The notes under the pieces are model-generated. The model searched no databases, had not been told where the DNA came from, and saw only the letters and a list, made by a program, of their open reading frames with translations. The translations under genes were made by a program, and so were the position numbers. 64,000 nt of DNA from Antedon mediterranea (lineage: Eukaryota > Echinodermata > Crinoidea > Comatulida > Antedonidae). The stretch lies in contig NC_092676.1 of assembly GCF_964355755.1 (NCBI RefSeq), forward strand, positions 12,508,288 to 12,572,287, given 5' to 3'. Shown piece by piece: positions 48,501 to 61,600 of the stretch. Position 1 is the stretch's first letter. Each line of letters starts with the position of its first letter.

Positions 48501-51500
48501 TGTTTAGAATATCTCCAAATCGCATTTGGAGACGTTTTAAATCATTTTGTGCATTTCGATGGAACTTGGTTACACAAAAACATCAAAGTGCTTAAAATCA
48601 CATTTAAAACCGTTTTAGAGCATTTTGAGCATTTCGATAAAACTTTTCACACAAAAACATCAAAGTGTACAAAATAGCTTCAAATCGCATTTAGAGAGGT
48701 TTTAGACCATTTTGTGCATTTCGATAAAACTTTACACACAAAAACATCAAAGTGTACAAAATAGCTTCAAATCGCATTTAGAGACGTTTTAGACCATTTT
48801 GTGCATTTCGATAAAACTTTTCACACAAAAACATCAAATTGCACAAAATAGCTTAATATCGTGTTTGAAAACGTTTTAAACCATTTTGAGCATGTCGATA
48901 AAACTTTTCACACAAAAATATCAAAGTGCACAGAATATCTTCAAATCGCATTTAGAGACGTTTTAGACCATTTTGTGCATTTCGAAAAAATTTGTTAACA
49001 TAAAAAGACCAAAGTGTTTAGAATATCTCCAAATCGCATTTGGAGACGTTTTAGACCATTTTGTGCATTTCGATGAAACTTGGTTACATAAAAACATCAA
49101 AGTGCTTAAAATCACATTTAAAACCGTTTTAGAGCGTTTTGAGCATTTCGATAAACTTTTCACACAAAAACATCAAAGTGCACAAAATAGCTTCAAATCG
49201 CATTTAGAGATGTTTTAGACCATTTTGTGCATTTCGAAAAAACTTTTCACACAAAAACATCAAATTGCACACAATAGCTTAATACCGTGTTTGAAATCGT
49301 TTTAAACCATTTTGAGCATGTCGATAAAACTTTTCACACAAAAACATCAAAGTGCACAGAATATCTTCAAATCGCATATAGAGACGTTTTAGACCATTTT
49401 GTGCATTTCGAAAAAATTTGTTAACATTAAAAGACCAATGTGTTTAGAATATCTCCAAATCGCATTTGGAGACGTTTTAGACCATTTTGTGCATTTCGAT
49501 GAAACTTGGTTACACAAAAACATCAAAGTGCTTAAAATCACATTTGAATCCGTTTTAGAGCATTTTTAGCATTTCGATAATACTTTTCACACAAAAACAT
49601 CAAAGTGTACAAAATAGCTTCAAATCGCATTTGGAGACGTTTTAGACCATTTTGTGCATTTCGATGAAACTTGGTTACACAAAAACATCAAAGTGCTTAA
49701 AATCACATTTGAAATCGTTTTAGACCATTTTGAGCATTTCGATAAAACTTTTCACACAAAAAAATCAAAGTGCACAAAATAGCTTCAAATCGCATTTGGA
49801 GACGTTTTAGACTATTTTGTGCATTTCGAAAAAATTTGTTAACATAAAAAGACCAAAGTGTTTAGAATATCTCCAAATCGCATTTGGAGACGTTTTAAAT
49901 CATTTTGTGCATTTCGATGGAACTTGGTTACACAAAAACATCAAAGTGCTTAAAATCACATTTAAAACCGTTTTAGAGCATTTTGAGCATTTCGATAAAA
50001 CTTTTCACACAAAAACATCAAAGTGTACAAAATAGCTTCAAATCGCATTTAGAGAGGTTTTAGACCATTTTGTGCATTTCGATAAAACTTTACACACAAA
50101 AACATCAAAGTGTACAAAATAGCTTCAAATCGCATTTAGAGACGTTTTAGACCATTTTGTGCATTTCGATAAAACTTTTCACACAAAAACATCAAATTGC
50201 ACAAAATAGCTTAATATCGTGTTTGAAAACGTTTTAAACCATTTTGAGCATGTCGATAAAACTTTTCACACAAAAATATCAAAGTGCACAGAATATCTTC
50301 AAATCGCATTTAGAGACGTTTTAGACCATTTTGTGCATTTCGAAAAAATTTGTTAACATAAAAAGACCAAAGTGTTTAGAATATCTCCAAATCGCATTTG
50401 GAGACGTTTTAGACCATTTTGTGCATTTCGATGAAACTTGGTTACATAAAAACATCAAAGTGCTTAAAATCACATTTAAAACCGTTTTAGAGCGTTTTGA
50501 GCATTTCGATAAACTTTTCACACAAAAACATCAAAGTGCACAAAATAGCTTCAAATCGCATTTAGAGATGTTTTAGACCATTTTGTGCATTTCGAAAAAA
50601 CTTTTCACACAAAAACATCAAATTGCACACAATAGCTTAATACCGTGTTTGAAATCGTTTTAAACCATTTTGAGCATGTCGATAAAACTTTTCACACAAA
50701 AACATCAAAGTGCACAGAATATCTTCAAATCGCATATAGAGACGTTTTAGACCATTTTGTGCATTTCGAAAAAATTTGTTAACATTAAAAGACCAATGTG
50801 TTTAGAATATCTCCAAATCGCATTTGGAGACGTTTTAGACCATTTTGTGCATTTCGATGAAACTTGGTTACACAAAAACATCAAAGTGCTTAAAATCACA
50901 TTTGAAACCGTTTTAGAGCATTTTGAGCATTTCGATAAAACTTTTCAAACAAAAACATCAAAGTGTACAAAATAGCTTCAAATCACATTTGAAACCGTTT
51001 TAGACCATTTTGAGCATTTCGATAAAACTTTTCACACAAAAACATCAAAGTGTACAAAATGGCTTCAAATCGCATTTGGAGACGTTTTAGAGCATTTTGA
51101 GCATTTCGATCAAACTTTTCACACAAAAACATCAAAGTGTACAAAATAACTTCAAATCGCATTTAGAGACGTTTTAGACCATTTTGTGCATTTTGGTAAA
51201 ACTTTTCACACAAAAACATCAAATTGCACAAAATAGCTTAATATCGTGTTTGAAAACGTTTTAAACCATTTTGAGCATGTCGATAAAACTTTTCACATAA
51301 AAATATCAAAGTGCACAGAATAGCTTCAAATCGCATTTGGAGACGTTTTAGACCATTTTGTGCATTTTGGTAAAACTTTTCACACAAAAACATCAAATTG
51401 CACAAAATAGCTTAATATCGTGTTTGAAAACGTTTTAAACCATTTTGAGCATGTCGATAAAACTTTTCACTCAAAAATATCAAAGTGCACAGAATATCTT

Positions 51501-52639
51501 CAAATCGCATTTAGAGACGTTTTAGACCATTTTGTGCATTTTGAAAAAATTTGTTAACATAAAAAGACCAAAGTGTTTAGAATATCTCCAAATCGCATTT
51601 GGAGACGTTTTAGACCATTTTGTGTTTTTCGAAAAAACTTTTCACACAAAAACATCAAAGTGTACAAAATTGCTTCAAATCGCATTTGGAGACGTTTTAG
51701 ACCATTTTGTGCATTTTGGTAAAACTTTTCACACAAAAACATCAAAATTCACAAAATAGCTTAATATCGTGTTTGAAAACGTTTTAAACCATTTTGAGCA
51801 TGTCGATAAAACTTTTCACTCAAAAATATCAAAGTGCACAGAATATCTTCAAATCGCATTTAGAGACGTTTTAGACCATTTTGTGCATTTCGAAAAAAAT
51901 TGTTAACATAAAAAGACCAAAGTGTTTAGAATATCTCCAAATCGCATTTGGAGACGTTTTAGACCATTTTGCGCATTTCGATGAAACTTGGTTACACAAA
52001 AACATCAAAGTGCTTAAAATCACATTTAAAACCGTTTTAGAGCGTTTTGAGCATTTCGATAAACTTTTCAAACAAAAACATCAAAGTGTACAAAATAGCT
52101 TCAAATCGTATTTGGAGACGTTTTAGACCATTTTGTGCGTTTCGATGAATCTTGGTTACACAAAAACATCAAAGTGCTTAAAATCACATTTAAAACCGTT
52201 TTAGTGCATTTTGAGCATTTCGATAAAACTTTTCACACAAAAACATCAAAGTGCACAAAATAGCTTCAAATCGCATTTAGAGATGTTTTAGACCATTTTG
52301 TGCGTTTCGATAAAACTTTTCACACAAAAACATCAAATTGCACAAAATAGCTTAATATCGTGTTTGAAAACGTTTTAGACCATTTTGAGCATGTCGATAA
52401 AACTTTTCACACAAAAACATAAAAGTGCACAAAATAGCTTCAAATCGCATTTAGAGATGTTTTAGACCATTTTGTGCGTTTCGATAAAACTTTTCACACA
52501 AAAACATCAAATTGCACAAAATAGCTTAATATCGTGTTTGAAAACGTTTTAGACCATTTTGAGCATGTCGATAAAACTTTTCACACAAAAACATAAAAGT
52601 GCACAGAATAGCTTCAAATCGCATTTGGAGACGTTTTAG
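45586..52639 (+). repeat. Copy 2 counterpart of 11447-18500
   Basis: This contains block Q (gagacattt retained), block P', the 1,358-bp duplication (48094-50927), the gcattttggtaaaac D units (51189, 51363, 51712) and the gtgcgtttcg dimer (52303, 52477). One substitution against copy 1 was found, C at 48860 for A at 14721. Confidence 0.87.
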
Positions 52640-55600
52640 ACCATTTTGTGCATTTCGAAAAAAACTTTTTAACATAAAAACACCAAAGTGCTTAGAATAG
52701 CTTCAAATCGCATTTGGAGACGTTTTAGACCATTTTGTGCATTTCGATGAAACTTGGTTACACAAAAACATCAAAGTGCTTAAAATCACATTTGAAACCG
52801 TTATAGAGCATTTTTAGCATTTCGATAAAACTTTTCACACAAAAACATCAAAGTGTACAAAATAGCTTCAAATCACATTTGAAACCGTTTTAGACCATTT
52901 TGAGCATTTCGATAAAACTTTTCACACAAAAACATCAAATTGCACAAAATAGCTTAATATTGTGTTTGAAAACGTTTTAAACCATTTTGAGCATGTCGAT
53001 AAAACTTTTCACACAAAAATATCAAAGTGCCCAGAATATCTTCAAATCGCATTTAGAGACGTTTTAGACCATTTTGTGCATTTCGAAAAAATTTGTTAAC
53101 ATAAAAAGACCAAAGTGTTTAGATTATCTCCAAATCGCATTTGGAGACGTTTTAGACCATTTTGTGTTTTTCGAAAAAACTTTTCACACAAAAACATCAA
53201 AGTGTACAAAATTGCTTCAAATCGCATTTAGAGAGGTTTTAGACCATTTTGTGCATTTCGATAAAACTTTTCACACAAAAACATCAAAGTGCACAGAATA
53301 TCTTAATACCGTGTCTGAAATCGTTTTAAACCATTTTGAGCATGTCGATAAAACTTTTCACACAAAAACATCAAAGTGCACAGAATATCTTCAAATCGCA
53401 TTTAGAGACGTTTTAGACCATTTTGTGCATTTCGAAAAAATTTGTTAACATAAAAAGACCAAAGTGTTTAGAATATCTCCAAATCGCATTTGGAGACGTT
53501 TTAGACCATTTTGTGCATTTCGATGAAACTTGGTTACACAAAAACATCAAAGTGCTTAAAATCACATTTGAAACCGTTTTAGAGCATTTTGAGCATTTCG
53601 ATAAAACTTTTCACACAAAAACATCAAAGTGTACAAAATAGCTTCAAATCACATTTGAAACCGTTTTAGACCATTTTGAGCATTTCGATAAAACTTTTCA
53701 CACAAAAACATCAAAGTGTACAGAATAGCTTCAAATCGCATTTGGAGACGTTTTAGACCATTTTGTGCATTTCGATGAAACTTGGTTACACAAAAACATC
53801 AAAGTGCTTAAAATCACATTTGAAACCGTTTTAGAGCATTTTTAACATTTCGATAATACTTTTCACACAAAAAAATCAAACTGCACAAAATAGCTTCAAA
53901 TCGTATTTGGAGAGGTTTTAGACCATTTTGTGCATTTCGATAAAACTTTTCACACAAAAACATCAAAGTGTACAAAATAGCTTCAAATCGCATTTAGAGA
54001 CGTTTTAGACCATTTTGTGCATTTCGATAAAACTTTTCACACAAAAACATCAAATTGCACAAAATAGCTTAATATCGTGTTTGAAAACGTTTTAAACCAT
54101 TTTGAGCATGTCGATAAAACTTTTCACAAAAAAATATCAAAGTGCACAGAATATCTTCAAATCGCATTTAGAGACGTTTTAGACCATTTTGTGCATTTCG
54201 ATGAAACTTGGTTACACAAAAACATCAAAGTGCTTAAAATCACATTTAAAACCGTTTTAGAGCGTTTTGAGCATTTCGATAAACTTTTTACACAAAAACA
54301 TCAAAGTGCACAAAATAGCTTCAAATCGCATTTAGAGATGTTTTAGACCATTTTGTGCATTTCGATAAAACTTTTCACACAAAAACATCAAATTGCACAA
54401 AATAGCTTAATACCGTGTTTGAAATCATTTTAAACCATTTTGAGCATGTCGATAAAACTTTTCACACAAAAACATCAAAGTGCACAGAATATCTTCAAAT
54501 CGCATTTAGAGACGTTTTAGACCATTTTGTGCATTTCGAAAAAATTTGTTAACATAAAAAGACCAAAGTGTTTAGAATATCTCCAAATCGCATTTGGAGA
54601 CGTTTTAGACCATTTTGTGCATTTCGATGAAACTTGGTTACACAAAAACATCAAAGTGCTTAAAATCACATTTGAAACCGTTTTAGAGCATTTTGAGCAT
54701 TTCGATAAAACTTTTCACACAAAAACATCAAAGTTTACAAAATAGCTTCAAATCACATTTGAAACCGTTTTAGACCATTTTGAGCATTTCGATAAAACTT
54801 TTCACACAAAAACATCAAAGTGTACAAAATAGCTTCAATTCGCATTTGGAGACGTTTTAGACCATTTTGTGCATTCCGATGAAACTTGGTTACACAAAAA
54901 CATCAAAGTGCTTAAAATCACATTTGAAACCGTTTTAGAGCATTTTTAGCATTTCGATAATACTTTTCACACAAAAACATCAAAGTGTACAAAATAGCTT
55001 CAAATCGCATTTGGAGACGTTTTAGACCATTTTGTGCATTTCGATGAAACTTGGTTACACAAAAACATCAAAGTGCTTAAAATCACATTTGAAACCGTTT
55101 TAGACCATTTTGAGCATTTCGATAAAACTTTTCACACAAAAAAATCAAAGTGCACAAAATAGCTTCAAATCGCATTTGGGGACGTTTTAGACTATTTTGT
55201 GCATTTCGAAAAAATTTGTTAACATAAAAAGACCAAAGTGTTTAGAATATCTCCAAATCGCATTTGGAGACGTTTTAAACCATTTTGTGCATTTCGATGG
55301 AACTTGGTTACACAAAAACATCAAAGTGCTTAAAATCACATTTAAAACCGTTTTAGAGCATTTTTAGCATTTCGATAAAACTTTTCACACAAAAACATCA
55401 AAGTGTACAAAATAGCTTCAAATCACATTTGAAACCGTTTTAGACCATTTTGAGCATTTCGATAAAACTTTTCACACAAAAACATCAAAGTGTACAAAAT
55501 AGCTTCAAATCGCATTTGGAGACGTTTTAGACCATTTTGTGCATTTCGATGAAACTTGGTTACACAAAAACATCAAAGTGCTTAAAATCACATTTGAAAC

Positions 55601-58600
55601 CGTTTTAGAGCATTTTTAGCATTTCGATAAATACTTTTCACACAAAAACATCAAGGTGTACAAAATAGCTTCAAATCGCATTTGGAGACGTTTTAGACCA
55701 TTTTGTGCATTTCGATGAAACTTGGTTACAAAAAAACATCAAAGTGCTTAAAATCACATTTGAAACCGTTTTAGACCATTTTGAGCATTTCGATAAAACT
55801 TTTCACACAAAAACATCAAATTGCACAAAATAGCTTAATATCGTGTTTGAAAACGTTTTAGACCATTTTGAGCATGTCGATAAAACTTTTCACACAAAAA
55901 CATAAAAGTGAACAGAATAGCTTCAAATTGCATTTGGAGACCTTTTAGAGCATTTTGTGCATTTCGATAAAATGTGTTAATATAAAAAGACCAAAGTGTT
56001 TAGAATATCTTCAAATCACATTTGGAGACGTTTTAGACCATTTTTTGCATTTCGATGAAACTTGGTTACACAAAAACATCAAAGTGCTTAAAATCACATT
56101 TAAAACCGTTTTAGAGCATTTTGAGCATTTCGATAAAACTTTTCACACAAAAACATCAAAGTGTACAAAATAGCTTCAAATCGAATTTAGAGAGGTTTTA
56201 TACCATTTTGTGCATTTCGATAAAACTTTTCACACAAAAACATCAAAGTGTACAAAATAACTTCAAATCGCATTTAGAGACGTTTTAGACCATTTTGTGC
56301 ATTTTGATAAAACTTTTCACACAAAAACATCAAATTGCACAAAATAGCTTAATACCGTGTTTGAAATCGTTTTAAACCATTTTGAGCATGTCGATAAAAC
56401 TTTTCACAAAAAAACATCAAAGTGCACCGAATAGCTTCAAATCGCATTTGGAGACGTTTTAAACCATTTTGTGCATTTCGATGAAACTTGGTTACACAAA
56501 AACATCAAAGTGCTTAAAATCACATTTGAAACCGTTTTAGAGCATTTTGAGCATTTCGATAAAACTTTTCACACAAAAACATCAAAGTGTACAAAATAGC
56601 TTCAAATCGCATTTAGAGACGTTTTAGACCATTTTGTGCATTTCGAAAAAATTTGTTAACATAAAAAGACCAAAGTGTTTAGAATATCTCCAAATCGCAT
56701 TTGGAGACGTTTTAGACCATTTTGTGCATTTCGATGAAACTTGGTTACACAAAAACATCAAAGTGCTTAAAATCACATTTGAAACCGTTTTAGAGCATTT
56801 TTAGCATTTCGATAATACTTTTCACACAAAAACATCAAAGTGTACAAAATAGCTTCAAATCGCATTTGGAGACGTTTTAGACCATTTTGTGCATTTCGAT
56901 GAAACTTGGTTACACAAAAACATCAAAGTGCTTAAAATCACATTTGAAACCGTTTTAGACCATTTTGAGCATTTCGATAAAACTTTTCACACAAAAAAAT
57001 CAAAGTGCACAAAATAGCTTCAAATCGCATTTGGAGACGTTTTAGACTATTTTGTGCATTTTGAAAAAATTTGTTAACATAAAAAGACCAAAGTGTTTAG
57101 AATATCTCCAAATCGCATTTGGAGACGTTTTAAACCATTTTGTGCATTTCGATGGAACTTGGTTACACAAAAACATCAAAGTGCTTAAAATCACATTTAA
57201 AACCGTTTTAGATCATTTTGAGCATTTCGATAAAACTTTTCAGACAAAAACATCAAATTGCACAAAATAGCTTAATACCGTGTTTGAAATCGTTTTAAAC
57301 CATTTTGAGCATGTCGATAAAACTTTACACAAAAAAACATCAAAGTGCACAGAATAGCTTCAAATCGCATTTGGAGACGTTTTAAACCATTTTGTGCATT
57401 TCAATAAAACTTTTCACATAAAAACAACAAAGTGTACAAAATAGCTTCAAATCGCATTTAGAGACGTTTTAGACCATTTTGGGCATTTCGATGAAACTTG
57501 GTTACACAAATACATAAAAATGCTTAAAATCACATTTCAAACCGTTTTAGAGCATTTTGAGCATTTCGATAAATCTTTTCACACAAAAACATCAAAGTGC
57601 ACAAAATAGCTTCAAATCGCATTTAGAGATGTTTTAGACCATTTTGTGCAATTCGATAAAACTTTTCACACAAAAACATCAAATTGCACAAAATAGCTTA
57701 ATATCGTGTTTGAAAACGTTTTAGACCATTTTGAGCATGTCGATAAAACTTTTCACACAAAAACATAAAAGTGAACAGAATAGCTTCAAATTGCATTTGG
57801 AGACGTTTTAGAGCATTTTGTGCATTTCGATAAAATGTGTTAACATAAAAAGACCAAAGTGTTTAGAATATCTTCAAATCACATTTGGAGACGTTTTAGA
57901 CCATTTTTTGCATTTCGATGAAACTTGGTTACACAAAAACATCAAAGTGCTTAAAATCACATTTAAAACCGTTTTAGAGCATTTTGAGCATTTCGATAAA
58001 ACTTTTCACACAAAAACATCAAAGTGTACAAAATAGCTTCAAAGCGCATTTAGAGAGGTTTTAGACCATTTTGTGCATTTCGATAAAACTTTTCACACAA
58101 AAACATCAAAGTGTACAAAATAACTTCAAATCGTATTTAGAGACGTTTTAGACCATTTTGTGCATTTTGATAAAACTTTTCACACAAAAACATCAAATTG
58201 CACAAAATAGCTTAATATCGTGTTTGAAAACGTTTTAAACCATTTTCAGCATGTCGATAAAACTTTTCACACAAAAATATCAAAGTGCACAGAATATCTT
58301 CAAATCGCATTTAGAGACGTTTTAGACCATTTTGTGCATTTCGAAAAAATTTGTTAACATAAAAAGACCAAAGTGTTTAGAATATCTCCAAATCGCATTT
58401 GGAGACGTTTTAGACCATTTTGTGTTTTTCGAAAAAACTTTTCACACAAAAACATCAAAGTGTACAAAATTCCTTCAAATCGCATTTAGAGATGTTTTAG
58501 ACCATTTTGTGCATTTCGAAAAAATTTGTTAACATAAAAAGACCAAAGTGTTTAGAATATCTCCAAATCGCATTTGGAGACGTTTTAGACCATTTTGTGC

Positions 58601-61600
58601 ATTTCGATGACACTTGGTTACACAAAAACATCAAAGTGCTTAAAATCACATTTAAAACCGTTTTAGAGCGTTTTGAGCATTTCGATAAACTTTTCAAACA
58701 AAAACATCAAAGTGTACAAAATAGCTTCAAATCGTATTTGGAGACGTTTTAGACCATTTTGTGCGTTTCGATGAATCTTGGTTACACAAAAACATCAAAG
58801 TGCTTAAAATCAAATTTAAAACCGTTTTAGTGCATTTTGAGCATTTCGATAAAACTTTTCACACAAAAACATCAAAGTGCACAAAATAGCTTCAAATCGC
58901 ATTTAGAGATGTTTTAGACCATTTTGTGCGTTTCGATAAAACTTTTCACACAAAAACATCAAATTGCACAAAATAGCTTAATATCGTGTTTGAAAACGTT
59001 TTAGACCATTTTGAGCATGTCGATAAAACTTTTCACACAAAAACATCAAAGTTTACAAAATAGCTTCAAATCACATTTGGAGACGTTTTAAACCATTTTG
59101 TGCATTTCGAAAAAAACTTTTTAACATAAAAACACCAAAGTGCTTAGAATAGCTTCAAATCGCATTTGGAGACGTTTTAGACCATTTTGTGCATTTCGAT
59201 GAAACTTGGTTACACAAAAACATCAAAGTGCTTAAAATCACATTTGAAACCGTTTTAGAGCATTTTGAGCATTTCGATAAAACTTTTCACACAAAAACAT
59301 CAAAGTTTACAAAATAGCTTCAAATCACATTTGAAACCGTTTTAGACCATTTTGAGCATTTCGATAAAACTTTTCACACAAAAACATCAAAGTGTACAAA
59401 ATAGCTTCAAATCGCATTTGGAGACGTTTTAGACCATTTTGTGCATTTCGATGAAACTTGGTTACACAAAAACATCAAAGTGCTTAAAATCACATTTGAA
59501 ACCGTTTTAGACCATTTTGAGCGTTTCGATAAAACTTTTCACACAAATAAATCAGAGTGCACAAAATAGCTTCAAATCGCATTTGGAGACGTTTTAGACT
59601 ATTTTGTGCATTTCGAAAAAATTTGTTAACATAAAAAGACCAAAGTGTTTAGAATATCTCCAAATCGCATTTGGAGACGTTTTAAACCATTTTGTGCATT
59701 TCGATGGAACTTGGTTACACAAAAACATCAAAGTGCTTAAAATCACATTTAAAACCGTTTTAGAGCATTTTGAGCATTTCGATAAAACTTTTCACACAAA
59801 AACATCAAAGTGTACAAAATAGCTTCAAATCGCATTTAGAGACGTTTTAGACCATTTTGTGCATTTTGATAAAACTTTTCACACAAAAACATCAAATTGC
59901 ACAAAATAGCTTAATATTGTGTTTGAAAACGTTTTAAACCATTTTGAGCATGTCGATAAAACTTTTCACACAAAAATATCAAAGTGCCCAGAATATCTTC
60001 AAATCGCATTTAGAGACGTTTTAGACCATTTTGTGCATTTCGAAAAAATTTGTTAACATAAAAAGACCAAAGTGATTATCTCCAAATCGCATTTGGAGAC
60101 GTTTTAGACCATTTTGTGTTTTTCGAAAAAACTTTTCACACAAAAACATCAAAGTGTACAAAATTGCTTCAAATCGCATTTGGAGACGTTTTAGACCATT
60201 TTGTGATTTTCGAAAAACTTTTCACACAAAAACATCAAAGTGTAGAAAATTGCTTCAAATCGCATTTAGAGACGTTTTAGACCATTTTGTGCATTTCGAA
60301 AAAATTTGTTAACATAAAAAGACCAAAGTGTTTAGAATATTTCCAAATCGCATTTGGAGACGTTTTAGACCATTTTGTGCATTTCGATGAAACTTGGTTA
60401 CACAAAAACATCAAAGTGCTTAAAATCACATTTAAAACCGTTTTAGAGCGTTTTGAGCATTTCGATAAACTTTTCACACAAAAACATCAAAGTGCACAAA
60501 ATAGCATTTAGAGATGTTTTAGACCATTTTGTGCATTTCGATAAAACTTTTCACACAAAAACATCAAATTGCACAAAAAAGCTTAATACCGTGTTTGAAA
60601 TCGTTTTAAACCAATTTGAGCATGTCGATAAAACTTTTCACACAAAAAAATCAAAGTGCACAGAATATCTTCAAATCGCATTTAGAGACGTTTTAGACCA
60701 TTTTGTGCATTTCGAAAAAATTTGTTAACATAAAAAGACCAAAGTGTTTAGAATATCTCCAAATCGCATTTGGAGACGTTTTAAACCATTTTGTGCATTT
60801 CGATGGAACTTGGTTACACAAAAACATCAAAGTGCTTAAAATCACATTTGAAAGCGTTTTAGAGCATTTTTAGCATTTCGATAATACTTTTCACACAAAA
60901 ACATCAAAGTGTACAGAATAGCTTCAAATCGCATTTGGAGACGTTTTAGACCATTTTGTGCATTTCGATGAAACTTGGTTACACAAAAACATCAAAGTGC
61001 TTAAAATCACATTTGAAACCGTTTTAGAGCATTTTTAACATTTCGATAATACTTTTCACACAAAAACATCAAAGTGTACAAAATAGCTTCAAATCGCATT
61101 TGGAGACGTTTTAGACCATTTTGTGCATTTCGATGAAACTTGGTTACACAAAAACATCAAAGTGCTTAAAATCACATTTGAAAGCGTTTTAGAGCATTTT
61201 TAGCATTTCGATAATACTTTTCACACAAAAACATCAAAGTGCACAAAATAGCTTCAAATCGCATTTAGAGATGTTTTAGACCATTTTGTGCATTTCGATA
61301 AAACTTTTCACACAAAAACATCAAATTGCACAAAATAGCTTAATACCGTGTTTGAAATCATTTTAAACCATTTTGAGCATGTCGATAAAACTTTTCACAC
61401 AAAAACATCAAAGTTTTTAGAATATCTCCAAATCGCATTTGGAGACGTTTTAGACCATTTTGTGCATTTCGATGAAACTTGGTTACACAAAAACATCAAA
61501 GTGCTTAAAATCACATTTGAAACCGTTTTAGAGCATTTTGAGCATTTCGATAAAACTTTTCAAACAAAAACATCAAAGTGTACAAAATAGCTTCAAATCA